Assembly: GCA_022419385.1 (NCBI GenBank)
Contig: JAJUBI010000008.1
Coordinates: 1,302,001-1,366,000 of the forward strand
Length of the DNA stretch: 64,000 bases
DNA from: Paraconiothyrium sp. Pb-2020
Lineage: Eukaryota; Ascomycota; Dothideomycetes; Pleosporales; Didymosphaeriaceae
Direction: 5' to 3'
Shown here: one piece after another, positions 44,124 to 55,450 of the stretch
How the letters are laid out: every line of letters begins with the position of its first letter
Position numbering within the stretch: the first letter of the stretch is position 1
Translations under genes and position numbers: made by a program
Notes under the pieces: generated by a model
The model's database searches: none
Told to the model about the DNA's origin: nothing
The model's input: only the letters and a program-made list of their open reading frames with translations

Positions 44124-46925
44124 ATGCCGCCAACTCCGCCCTCGACGACCTCGTCAAATTCGGGTCACTCGCCGCCCGACCCCCAGTTCAGGGTCGTTCG
44201 GAAGCGCAACCGCGTCCCTCTGTCCTGCGGGCCCTGCAGGCACCGAAAGTAGGCTATCATCTAATGGATGTTGAGACGCGATGCTGATGCTCGTAGGCTG
44301 AAATGCAATCGCGGCCACCCCTGCGACAACTGCACAAAACGGGGAGACACCGCATCATGTACGTACGCAACTCCAGGCAACCGCAAAAAGAGCGCGTCCA
44401 CCACCGGCTCCGCCACTACTCCAGATGACATGCAAAACCGCATTGACCGTCTTGAAGGATTGGTTCTTTCTTTGATGACCAATGGCGCCCAGAGTGCTGG
44501 ACCAGCCGCCGCGCAAGCAGCCATTGCAGCCAGCATGAACGGTAGTAACGGCTCCGTCGATCAGCCCTACGACATCAGCCCGGAATCGATACCCGAAGAA
44601 GATGCGGGCGACGAGAGCGAGGTTGAGAATGTCACCAAGTCGATTGGCGTCATGAAGGTTGAGAATAACCGTGCTATATTCGCATCGGAGGCGCATTGGT
44701 ATGCGATACTGGGAGAGGTACGTTACGACGTGCATGTTAGACATGGCCAAGCTAAACGGTAGTAGATCTCAGAAGTGAAGAATTACTTCCACGATCACAA
44801 GAAGCAGTATGACGAGCAGCTCAAGCGATATAAGGCGGCGCATACGGACGACATGAACGTAGGCACCGCCTTTCTGTTTGGTAGCCAGAAGCCGATGACC
44901 CAGCCCGAGCTTCTGCAACGATTTCCTCCCAAGCAGACCGCCGATATCCTCGTTTCGCGATATTTCAATACGTACGATCCGGGGATCCATATAATACATG
45001 GGCCGACCTTCCAGAAACAATATGACAGCCATTGGATGAATCCAAATGATACACCTGTCATCTGGCTCGGAATGGTCTTTGCCATGATGACTATAGCGCT
45101 GCAATCATATACCCGTGCCGGAGACGAGCCGCCGGAGTACAGGGGGCGGTCATGGGAAATGTCGACCGAGTATCGTGATTACACAGCGCAATGTTTGGCG
45201 GCTGCGGATATCACTTCGCCCATCACGAATATGTTGGAGACGATGATCCTACACACACACGCCGATTACGCACGGAGCAGAGATTCTCAAGCTGGCATGA
45301 TAGTCAGCACCGGGATAATCGTTCGTTTGGCCATGCGAATGGGCCTGCACCGAGACTCTGCGCCTTATGCGGGTATCACGCCCTTTCAAGGAGAGATGCG
45401 ACGCAGGGTGTGGGCAGCCATTCGCTCCATGGACTTGCTCTTTTCAGCGCAGGCTGGATTGCCACCGGTTGTCCGACCACGCGATACCAACACCGAGATT
45501 CCGCGCAATATCTTCGATGACGAATTGTTTGAGGAAATGAGCATCCTACCACCTTCACGATCCGAAGAAGAAGCAACGCCCACCTTGTTCCTCATCAACC
45601 GGACGCGCTTGATGTACAAGCTTGGCGAAGCAGTCGAACTTACCGAAGTTCTCACCTGCGCCTCCTACGAAGAAGTCATGAAGCTCGACAGCCAAGCGCG
45701 GGAGCTGCATGATAGGATATCACCCCATCTCAAGATACGGTCGATGGACGAGTCAGCGCGAGATCCGTCGACTCTCATAATGCAACGTTTTACGCTCGAA
45801 TTGCTGTTCCTCAAGATGATATGCTCACTTCACCGGAAGTTCATTTCTGCTTCTAGGGTTAACCCCCGATTCAGTTATTCAAGACGAGCATGCATCGACG
45901 CATCGATGAAGTTGCTCCAACATCAAGCCACACTCCATCGAGAGTGCCAGCCAGGCGGCAGACTACGCAGCGTGAAATGGTTCATCTCATCACTCACAAC
46001 GGTTGACTTTCTCCTCGCAGCAATGATAGTGTCCTCAGACCTATATCACACTGCACGACAGGAACGTGCAGGGAGGAGAGACTCGACCGACGTGTACTAC
46101 TGGAGCGAAGATCGACGGAATGAAATGATCGATGCGATCGAGACAGCCGTGGGCATCTGGGATGGCTTGAAAGAGCACTCCATGGAGGCATACAAAGCGC
46201 ATGCAACACTAAGCATTATGCTAGGCCAGCTGAAAGGAAGTCAATCGTCAAGACCGCAACCGCAAAGCTTCTCGAATACACCCGCCTTTAACACCTCGAC
46301 CGCGATGGATGATGCCAATGTGGCACCTGAGCATTCTGCTGCGATGACATTGGGCATGCTTAGCACTGGTGGCATGACCCCTAACTCGGCAAACATGTTC
46401 GAAACGCGGTATCCTCCGTCTATGGCAAACCTGTTGAATGATCCGGCGCCGCAACAACCAACTGGCCTGACGCCTAACTTTGGTGCAGCCACCAACGGCG
46501 AGGTCCGCGCTCCCAGTCCGTTCTCGAACCTCTTCGGAAGTGGCTTTCAGAACATGGAGTTGCCGAGTGCGGACAACATTGACTGGGTGAGTGAATTGAA
46601 TCAACGATTATATGAGTCTGCTAATAATCGACAGAATGCATGGGACTCGTACATCCAAGGCCCGAGCATGGATGCCACGAACTCATTCTTCCCTATGGAT
46701 CTCGGTGGCATGCCCATGCAGACTGACAGTTTGCCAAATGCCGCATCGACAAGTGGGCAACCCCAGGCAAACATGTTTGCCGCAAATGGGGGACCATTTA
46801 TGGGGGTGAGTACACCTGTAAATGATATCGATCCTGTATCTGATGACCCACAGGCGCCTCAGGACCCGAAGACATCGTCAGGGGATGGTTATGTGATGGG
46901 ATTTGCGATACCAAAGTCTTCTTAA
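44124..46925 (+). CDS. Zn2Cys6 fungal transcription factor
   Basis: Exons 44124-44248, 44297-44717 and 44766-46925 (two 48-nt introns) give 901 aa, or 869 if two further 48-nt in-frame introns (46587-46634 and 46806-46853) are removed. The zinc cluster C35-x2-C38-x6-C45-x5-C51-x2-C54-x8-C63 is split by the first intron between RK and LKC. A coiled coil follows (DMQNRIDRLEGLVLSLM). The fungal-specific TF domain contains ILVSRYFNTYDPGIHIIHGP, then RLAMRMGLHRDSAPY and RRRVWAAIRSMDLLFSAQAGLPP, with the usual placement of the conserved Arg and Trp. The tail is Asn/Pro/Gly/Met-rich and probably the activation region. The regulon is unknown; no adjacent biosynthetic cluster is evident. Confidence 0.9.
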
Positions 46926-47750
46926 CGATCGTTGCATGTTCTGGGAAAGCGGTAGGAAGGTGTTGCCGCTGATGCTTTTGGGTGCATCTGCTTGGCTGGA
47001 CATCGGACGCTCATTGTGGCGATCTTTGCGGATATGATCTGATCTGTTGACGGCTTTGAATGGGACGATGGGATCTTGGCACCCTGTATCAACACGTATA
47101 TGACAGGCGTCGGAGAAAAGTATGATATCCACTCTCTTGCTGCATAATATACGCATCTAGCTTAGTGCACTGCACCCCTCCAGCGGACAATCGCCGCTCA
47201 AGACAGGGTCGGGGACCAGCTCAACGAGGATCGATCCATACATGTCTCATAGACCTGTGTATTATCTTTCTTGCACTCTGCTTCGTATCTTCTACAACCT
47301 TCTGTACAACCCACCAGCAAGTACCAGAGTCTAGACCGTCCAGCCTCGGCTGCACGACGAGATCTGCCCCACCACGATCTCACGCCAGGCCACCCGCGCT
47401 TCGCATCGCGGGACCCCGAGGCTCTTCTTGAGGCCCCGAGGCTCGTCGACGCATTCGCACGACATCTCTCTGCGGACAGTGGGCTGCGCGCCAGGTGGGG
47501 GCGCCTACGTCACCCATTGCCCAAGGCTGACGCCTCGTCGGGCGTTTGTTGGACCGGGATCGCGTGTTTGGTCGCAGGATACGGCCGGGCGTACGCCGTA
47601 CGCAAGGCTGCGACGTGCGCAGCGGCTGCGTTGCGTGGGTATTCAGCTGGGCTGAACCTGCACTCAATCCATACCCACCTTCTCCCTAACATCTGGATCC
47701 TTGAAACGTTCTCCCAAAGACGAATCGTGTGCACATAGAACGAAAGCGAA
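46926..47750. other. Intergenic, ~825 nt
   Basis: Spacer before the small acidic protein gene. Several frames stay open by chance in G/C-rich sequence, but none shows a signature. Confidence 0.4.
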
Positions 47751-48307
47751 ATGGCACAAACAACACCCATATCCCCACCCACCTCCGACCCCTCCTCCGC
47801 ATCCGCTACAAACGATCCCCCAGTCTCACCGATATCCCGCCAGACCACCTTCCCGCACAAAACCAGCGCAGCCGTCTCCACGCGCACACCCTTCATCGAC
47901 ACGAGCACGCCTGCGATAAACGCTGCGCCCGTGGAGCTGGATGGCGTGCCTACGAGCCCGGGACCCGTACAACGGCGGGGTACCGAAGAGGAGAAGGACA
48001 GGAAAGGGAATGTAGTCAGCCCTGGGCTTGGAGAAGTGGACGAAATTGAGGGAGAGTTCCTGGGAGAGGGCGGGAGGAGTGGGAGGGGGGAGGTCACAGA
48101 GGTATGTATTATGCACCTTGAGGCGCAAAGTGTGGGGGGAGGTTGAGCGGATGTACTGACAAGGAGCAGAAGAGGGCAGCCATGCTGGCGAAACGGGGGA
48201 AGGATCCAGGCGTTATTGTGGACTTGCCGACTGAGCCTACGGCGGAGGAGGTACTTGCTGCGAAGGCGACGGAGGGGGTTACGACGCCGGCGGTAGAGGA
48301 GCGGTGA
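47751..48307 (+). CDS. Small hydrophilic protein, conserved-looking C-terminal motif
   Basis: Exons 47751-48101 and 48170-48307, with a 68-nt intron (GTATGT..CTGAC..GCAG), give 162 aa. The N-terminal ~110 residues are Ser/Thr/Pro-rich and disordered (TTPISPPTSDPSSAS). The second exon encodes a compact charged stretch, KRAAMLAKRGKDPGVIVDLP then TEPTAEEVLAAK, which looks like the conserved core. I recall similar short proteins in related fungi annotated only as hypothetical. No signal peptide or TM. The clean phase-0 intron and the second exon's quality support a real gene. Confidence 0.65.
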
Positions 48308-48514
48308 TATGGCGGATACCACATTAAGATGTCTGGGGAAAATGATCTAGATTTGAGTGTTTTGGATACCTCGGGAGTTCTATAATTGCGAATGAAGAGA
48401 TGCCCACGATGGCTACCGCTGTCCCCTTAGTGATGATGGTCATCATTAGTCTTCTGTTGCGCAACATCGCCATTCCAAACACCCCATCCGATCCGACCAC
48501 ACCGCGTGGAAGTC

Positions 48515-48522
48515 TATATAAA
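48515..48522 (+). promoter_or_regulatory. TATA box in front of periodic array B
   Basis: TATATAAA followed by a strongly C/T-rich leader (CCCCCTCTTCTTCCC). The first A-tract (AAAAAAA, then CATGG) begins about 65 nt after the box, the same geometry as at array A. Good match to a strong fungal core promoter. Confidence 0.6.
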
Positions 48523-48586
48523 CCCCCTCTTCTTCCCTTCATTCAGCTTTCTTTCCTCACGCTTCAGTCACAACTCTTGACGAGTA

Positions 48587-51500
48587 CAAAAAAACATGGA
48601 GACTGTTCAGTAATGTCTTCTGTCGCCTTTGCGGTGCCAAAACTCTTTTCCTACTGTTCTATGTGCTCTCTTCTCTCTTGTCCCCCTCTTCCACATCATG
48701 GCGGGTTCCAAAACGTGCCGCCGCCGCCATCCATGTGTCGTCTCCCTCCCCTCTCTTCCACAACATGGCGGAGTAACAAAAGCCAAGGAAGACTGCGCTA
48801 TGGCTCTGCTCCTGCCTGTGCTTCCCCCACGAGGAGTCTAAAAATCCTGACACGTGCGATCGATGTCGCTTCCTGCGCTCGTGCCTACGCATGAACCATA
48901 CAAAGGTATTGGATTTTGCCATATGTGGTCTTCCGGCACTTCTTCCTTGTACTCAAATCGAATCTCATATACGAAAGTCCCATGGGTCTTGCAATGTCGT
49001 CCTCTCGCGTTGGCTCCTACGCGTACAAGCTTTCAAAATGGACATGGGAGAAAGTACATGTGTTGGAGTCGCGCGGTTCTTCAAAAATCATGATCAACGC
49101 ATAATGGGAAAGGCTTGGGGTTCAAGACCATGTCGCCTGCTGGCTTCGAAGGGAATGAGGGGAATGATAGGCTGCTGTTTCCCTTTTCTCCTCGATTCGA
49201 TTCGATACTCGAAACGATTAGGCAACAATATCATTAGGAACCTCCCTGAGGACCTTTCAAATATGGTAGCTAAGAATCGATGTGGGCTCTCCAAGCTCTC
49301 TTTCAAAACTACAAAAGAAGAAGAAGATGTGGACTATGAACCTTTCTACGGCGGTTACAAAAAGGTTGAGTACATGGCTGATATTGACTTCCCATGGGAT
49401 CTCTTCAAAATCAAGTTACAAAGCTCACATGGATTCCACTGGCTGTTCCCGAAAGCTCAAAAGGTATACGCGATGCGCTTTCTCCTGGCTCTCTCCTAAA
49501 ATCGTTTTGTAATCAACGTATTTGGACTCTCCTGTCTCCTTGCAAAAATGCAACCTTTTGGAAGACGTGGAATTGTATGGCTCCGGGTTCCTCTTCAGAT
49601 GACAAAGAGAGCGGCTGCATAAGAGAAGTGTGCTGGTGTTCTTGTGCAATTGCAAAAAGGTCGCTGGGACACTCAATGTCGCCTCTTTCGGCTCCTCTCC
49701 TTGCAAAGAAATCCAAATGGTATGGCAAAAGGATGATGCGGTCGTCTCTTGGTGCTTTTGCAGTGACATTGTGTTTTTCAGGACCAAAGATGCAGCAGTA
49801 CTTCAGGATGTTCCTTGTCGTCCTCGGACGTTTCTAGACCGTGGCGAGGTATCCCATCCCGTTGTTCTGCCCCTTCTCTTCTACACTAGGGCTTCTAAAA
49901 GTTCCGACTAAGCGACCGTGTAAGCCTTTTTTGCATGAACTAGGCCAGCAGCGTATCTTGTCGTCCCAGCATTTGAAAAGGGCTTTCTTCAAATCGATGC
50001 CCCTCGCCGTGTCTGCGCTCCGCAAGCATAAAGAAGTAAGCTCAATCATGTCTTCCGCTTCTTCTCCCCTCTTTCCACATGAGGCGTTTAAAAGTAGCGG
50101 ACGGCGTGTCGATGAACCTCTTGTGCCCTTCCTGGGGCGAACCTGTCGATTAAAACATCGAAAGAGCCATCTTGTGAAATATGCCGTCCGCCGTCTTTGC
50201 CCTATAAAACCTATACCCCGCATGACATATGCCCGGGTGGTCGTCTCCCTTCTGCACAACGTCTACAAATTTGTGATCGAGGTCGTCATGAGCTTCCTTG
50301 CTCAAGCGACGTGGATCCTTCTGTTCGTGGACCAAAATGGCACCGCGCATCCCGATGTCCTCTGGTCTCTTCGTGCTTTCCGAAAGCACTAGCTGAGCCG
50401 ATCATGACCCGCTCTTTTCTTCCTTCCTGAAGACTGATTTTCACTAGATTTCAAAAAAAAAAAAAAAAAAAAAAGAGACTATCAATGTATGAAGATGTGG
50501 AGGTTCGTTTGAGCCAACGATTTCCAAAAACACGTCGGATTTGATGCATGGGCCGCTGGCGCTCTTGTGCGTTCTATAAGATGACTATATTGCGTACCAT
50601 GATTCCGGTCTCTCACACGTCCTCTTCAGAATGGCTCAAGTTTTGGAGTTTTCGAGATTATGTGTTCTTTGGGGCATTCTGTCAACCATCTAGGACGTTT
50701 AAAAAGTCGGACTGCCGGAGTTGATGCTACCTGCGATTCTCCTGCCGCGTCAAAAACAAAAGAAGTAGCCTTCATTTCCGATGTTCGTTTCTTCCGCGCT
50801 CCAGCGGTCCCAGAGAAGTTGTTCAAATCACTCGCCCTACCCCTGATCTTTCACACTCTTTGGAGATCTAAATCACAGTTGAGCGATGGAACGAACTCCA
50901 CCCTCCCAAAGCAACGATTTTGTCATCAAATGCGGTCCCTCTAGGCTCGCTACTCGTTTAAAAGCTTTCTGGTCGCGGACATGAGAAACATGCAAATTAA
51001 CAATGCATGTGCTCTGGTGTTTCCGTGCGCTTAACAACCATTGGAAGCTACAATCATTCGCGGACATGTCTTTTCTCGCCTTCTCCTGCCTTGCACCCTA
51101 ACAGAACTTCAAGTCACCCAACAGTCTGTTTATGGGAGCTCTGGCAGGTCAGTCATGCTCCATGACTGGCAAAACCTGGTTCTTCTCGGACTATGCCTTG
51201 TCCCGTCCACTTGCAACTCACAAGATGACAGACGTTTCTTTTATGTTCGCTTCTGTCTCTTGCTTAATCAGATCAGGGGTTCGAAAACGCGACCGTGCGA
51301 TCTAATGCGGCTCTATCTGGCTCTGTCCCAGGATGAATGCCTCTAGCTGGGCACTGAAAATTGGAGACGATGGATTCATGTGCTCTGCCGTCCTTAGACG
51401 TGTCGCCAAAAGCAGACTCTGTTGTAAACTATGCCGCTTTCCTCTTTCTGCTCCTCGCTGCTCAAGATCTAAAACAACCATGGCGAACATCATGACGTTC

Positions 51501-52975
51501 TCTCTCGGTCTCTTCCAGCCTCGACCTCATACCGTGGCGACTAAAATGTCTACTCTTGTACTAAAGTACTCTCTCGTCACCGCGCGGTATCAAAAGGCAT
51601 GGCTTGCATACTATGCGCTTGTGCTTCGGCTGGTAACAAGTCACATTTCATGGATATCGGCTTCCTGGCGAAACCTGTCGTCCTGCGCAGTGCCAAAAAC
51701 TCCCCTTCGAGCAGACGATGCTATGTTTCCTCGACTAGCTTCCTCCCTCACATGAGGACCAAAATCCGAAAGAACCAGAGCAATGTGCCTCCCTCGAAGT
51801 GATTTGCTCTACACATGCGAATGAGTCCGTCGTTGGTCCTCGGCGGTACCAAAATCCATGACTCACAGTATGATCGAGCTGACCCGTCTTCAATGGCGAG
51901 CCATGTCAAGCTGCCAATGATCGAGTTCATGTCGTCCTCCCTTCCGCTCTTGAGGGCAATAACTCCACAGAGCCAGGATGTATATCCGATATGCTAATGC
52001 CTCTTATCGCTTCCGTGCGGACCAAGACCATAGGAGTTCAACACGATGTCGATCTTACCTTCTACTACATGACTCCAATCAGCTTCGAAAGGCCTACAGA
52101 TGCAATATCATGTGTGCTTCCCTTACATCCTGCTGGACATGATCCTCATAGCACTCGCAAAGACAACACACGATTGAGCTATGTCTTTCGTCGTCCCTGT
52201 GTGATTCCTAAACTTGGCAAAGGATACAACATGAAACCTTCGTCTCTGGCATCTCTCCGGTGTACAGTCCATCCAAATCTGGATACATTTCTACCAATGA
52301 GGAACCTCTGTGCTTTGTCTGGATTGAAACTCGCACTGTCCCAAAATGAGGGAGGACCTGGTTCATGCCGTGTGGTCTCTCCTTCCGTCTCAAAACCCAA
52401 AGCAGGACTTCGATGTCGGATCTGTCCCCTGTCCCTCCAACTCACAGCACTCTCAAACCTGAGAGGACGGTTGTAATGCCCCGTTGATCGCTATCAGAGT
52501 GAAATATTACTTTTAATAGCTTTCACTGCAACATCGCATGACACATTACATGCTCCCCGCCATGTGTGTGGCTCCAAAACCTCGTACTAGCTACCTATGT
52601 TCCTCCCTCTGTGCGCAAAATCATAGTCTCCGGAACGATGTCTGTTTCCTCCGTGTTCGACGAGTAATGCAGGAAGCAATCTGTAGTTCAAAAGCCATGA
52701 AAGCGTTCTACGATATTCCGCGTCCCTGTGGGGCTTCAAGAGCCCCTTCGGTTAGGAACGATGACTTCTTCTTGCCCGCGCTCTCGTACCAGAAAAGAAA
52801 GATCAGATATTGAATGGCTGTCTTCCAGCACTTCTTGAGTGTCATCGGGGTTTTTGAGCACAAAAAACTAACCCCTATAACACATGACTCGTGCTGTCCC
52901 CTTGTCTTCAAAAGCAATCAAGCAACCCTGATGGCCGGTCTCTGTCTCCTGTTCTGTAGCACGAAAATCTAAAAG
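48587..52975 (+). repeat. Periodic A-tract/ATG array B (non-coding), ~4.4 kb
   Basis: A long run of degenerate ~60-nt units. Early A-tracts start near 48587, 48639, 48710, 48778, 48840, 48902, 48955, 49035 and 49083 (spacings about 52, 71, 68, 62, 62, 53, 80, 48). A typical unit has an A-tract, 15-20 nt, an ATG (often CATGTGTCGTC or GATGTCG), a C/T-rich block such as TCTCCCTCCCCTCTCTTCC, then TC, CC or TT before the next AAAA. The pattern persists to ~52975 (e.g. GTTTAAAAAGTCGG at ~50700, GGACCAAAATCC at ~51760, CTCCAAAACC at ~52575). Frames up to ~200 aa exist but have no signatures, and spacing is not in threes. Boundaries are approximate. Confidence 0.65.
50453..50474 (+). repeat. Poly(A) run of 22
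   Basis: 22 consecutive A residues inside array B, directly after a TTTC that resembles the usual pre-tract TC of the units. Confidence 0.9.
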
Positions 52976-53216
52976 AAGTGGTGCGACAAAGCCATGCGGC
53001 TGCCTTGGTGCTCTGCGGCAGGATATCTATAAGCACCGAATCTTACCGACGTGACCATCGTGCTCTCGGTCTTCTGAGTTAATGTATCAGTTTGGTAGTG
53101 ATGATGGTGCTCAATACCAGTAATCACCGTGGTTTGCAGAATAACATCTATTGTGCCCATAGAGCGCTTATAAATCGTTATAAAAGCTACGATTTGGTAT
53201 TTCAAAGTCGTTGAGC

Positions 53217-54944
53217 TCAGCTATCATCCTCTGCAAACCCCGGCGGCGGCGCAACATGAACCTCCCAGTACTTCGTGATACTCTCGTCCATCTTCTCCTT
53301 CTGCTCATCCGTCCTCGTATCATTTCCGTACGACTGATGCGTAGCGCCGATATCGAGCACTCCCTCCCTCGTGCCATCTTTCAAATACTGCAAGAACTCC
53401 ATGCTCACTCTGACATACTCTCTCAGCCCTTCTTTCACATTGATCGTAGCCCCTGTGGTCCATGACAACAGAAGCGGCTCAATCAGAGGGGCATCAGTAA
53501 CGCTAGGATGGGACGTTTTCAGAGAGGTCATGAACCAGGTTGCTCCGCACCGCTTGAGCACGTCAAGGGCGATATCGCGAACAGTGTCGAAATGTGGACG
53601 ACCGTAGAAGATGGTGTGTGCTTTCGACCAAGAGTCGGAATGGACTATGAGGAGCGGGACGTCGATGTCTGTGTTCAAGCGGCCGGATTCTTTCCCAGGG
53701 TCGAGGATGATGCCACCGATGGCAGGATTACGGTATCCGCTGTTGCCTTCGTCTGCTATGGTTTTGTTGGCGCTTTTCAAAGCTTGCATGGCTCCTGTCG
53801 CTCCGAAAGAATGCCCTGCGATGATCATTTGGGACATGTCCAGTCGATTCTTCCACTCTTCCAAAGTCTTCCCCTCCTTACGATAGTTCTGGTCGAAGAT
53901 GTTCCCGCCACTTCCAGCGTTGAGGCCCTTCAGAACGCGAAGAGTCTCTTGGATCTCGGCATCGCGGAAGGCTAACTTTTTGAACCTCCAGTCATCATTG
54001 GAAACCTCGCTGTTCGGATCCTCTGGCCGTAGTTGGGATGCTCTGAATAGGATCACATCCCTCTTCTGGCCATCAGGCAGATGCACTGTGGTGCCTGGAC
54101 AAGATCCGTCTCTATGTTCAATAGCGGCCACGATCACTCCACGACTCGCCAGCTCACCACAATAGGCAGTGTAATCTGTACGAGCGCTTACATCGCCATG
54201 AGAAAGTACAACAACAGGCAATTGCTCCGGATTGTCCTTTTCTGAATCATTCAGCAAGGAAACGTCCACCTTGGCGGGAATATCAATGCTGGATGCTAGA
54301 CCCCAGAGCGCAAAAGTAAAGAGCGGTCTTGAGAAAAAATTGTTGAAACGCGCCGCCTCAGCATAACCCTCCGCAATCAGACTTATCGGCTTGGGAAACC
54401 ATTTGTGACGTGGCTTGGAACTCCGAGCTCCTTTGACAGCTGGATAGTAGAGCGTGAAGAGCACCGTGTCGAGCTGGAACGCTGGCTTTCCGTCGGCCTT
54501 GAAGACTGCATCGACAACTTGCCGGGGATCCTGTACAGGAACTTCGAGGTCGATGGTACCAACATCATGAGGACCGGTATACCGCGGAAGCTTTGAGGCG
54601 AAAAGTGGCGACCAGAAAATGTAGCAATATAGGATATAGAGGGCTGCGATGGCACACAGAACATATCGTACAGTAAACCGGGGTCGGATTAGGTCTGCAA
54701 ATCGCTGTAGCCATGAGGTACGATTATGGTCCAGCCATCGAGGCAATGCTTTCGTGCCGTCAGTAGCCCTCTGAAGCCATTTGCTGCCAAATGATGGGGC
54801 GTCTTGTAGCCATCTGGGCTGTGTATCACTCGATCCGTGGTCCGGGTCCAAGGGCAAAGGTGAATCCGGCTCTTCCGCGATAGCCGTTTCGTCCTCGTAA
54901 GAATCTAGCTCAACGTCGTCGTGGTAAACCTCGGGCGTTGTCAT
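53217..54944 (-). CDS. PAF-acetylhydrolase-like membrane-anchored esterase
   Basis: An intronless frame of 575 aa. The cytosolic N-terminus is acidic (residues 1-40), then one TM helix at about 93-112 (VLCAIAALYILYCYIFW). The alpha/beta-hydrolase domain follows. The nucleophile elbow is GHSFG with Ser379. Earlier signatures VVVLSHGDVSARTDYTAYCG and IVAAIEHRDGSCPGT are typical of the plasma/type II PAF-AH family, and HPSVTDAPL supplies the likely catalytic His479. The catalytic acid is probably Asp415 in GIILDPG. Known chemistry of the family: hydrolysis of short or oxidised sn-2 acyl chains from phospholipids. The fungal substrate is not known. Its 3' end lies ~240 nt from the end of array B. 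Confidence 0.9.
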   Translation of the reverse strand: MTTPEVYHDDVELDSYEDETAIAEEPDSPLPLDPDHGSSDTQPRWLQDAPSFGSKWLQRATDGTKALPRWLDHNRTSWLQRFADLIRPRFTVRYVLCAIAALYILYCYIFWSPLFASKLPRYTGPHDVGTIDLEVPVQDPRQVVDAVFKADGKPAFQLDTVLFTLYYPAVKGARSSKPRHKWFPKPISLIAEGYAEAARFNNFFSRPLFTFALWGLASSIDIPAKVDVSLLNDSEKDNPEQLPVVVLSHGDVSARTDYTAYCGELASRGVIVAAIEHRDGSCPGTTVHLPDGQKRDVILFRASQLRPEDPNSEVSNDDWRFKKLAFRDAEIQETLRVLKGLNAGSGGNIFDQNYRKEGKTLEEWKNRLDMSQMIIAGHSFGATGAMQALKSANKTIADEGNSGYRNPAIGGIILDPGKESGRLNTDIDVPLLIVHSDSWSKAHTIFYGRPHFDTVRDIALDVLKRCGATWFMTSLKTSHPSVTDAPLIEPLLLSWTTGATINVKEGLREYVRVSMEFLQYLKDGTREGVLDIGATHQSYGNDTRTDEQKEKMDESITKYWEVHVAPPPGFAEDDS

Positions 54945-55450
54945 GACTTATTGGTATGTTCATGACTCTATAAAAATCATCTGGAAACAATAACAGCTAT
55001 GTTGTTAGAACCTCGGACGAGGATGTATGACGACGCGCCAAGCGATGGAGGCGCTAGTCTGAAACCAATCAATGGAGAGGCACGTGCTCGATCACGTTTT
55101 CCCGTCCAGCAAAACGTCAGCGAAGAGTTGTTGAAGCTGATGACGGGCCTAAAGATAGCAACACCTTCGTAGTCAGAGAATGCAATGGTAATAATCTGCC
55201 AGCTTGAAATCGGCGCCACTTCTATGGACGACGATGCGTAGCATCAATGCCATATGCTGCGATCGATCACCATTGTGTGTGAAATCACGCGTGACAAAAG
55301 TGTATGGATCAAGTTCAAGTTTGAACATTTCTGAATTTGTAAACTGCCGCATTTGCGATGCTAGTCTGGTATTTACACGAATAAAACGTCCCTGGCGCCA
55401 TATAAACATCGTCTGAACGTCATGCCCTTCCAATCACTACCAAGAGGCGC
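54945..55450. other. Intergenic, ~500 nt
   Basis: Promoter of the esterase gene and 3' flank of the dioxygenase. The 86-aa minus frame (55433-55173) shows no signature. Confidence 0.45.

Noticed and set aside
48891..50392. Several frames of 140-200 aa on both strands inside array B
   Set aside because: They follow from A-tract and C/T composition; there are no domains, no repeated peptide, and overlapping frames on both strands are equally long.
30283..52975. CRISPR-like reading of the two arrays (short repeat, unique spacers)
   Set aside because: The shared part of each unit is only about 8-12 nt and degenerate, spacing varies, and the host is a fungus. The resemblance is superficial.
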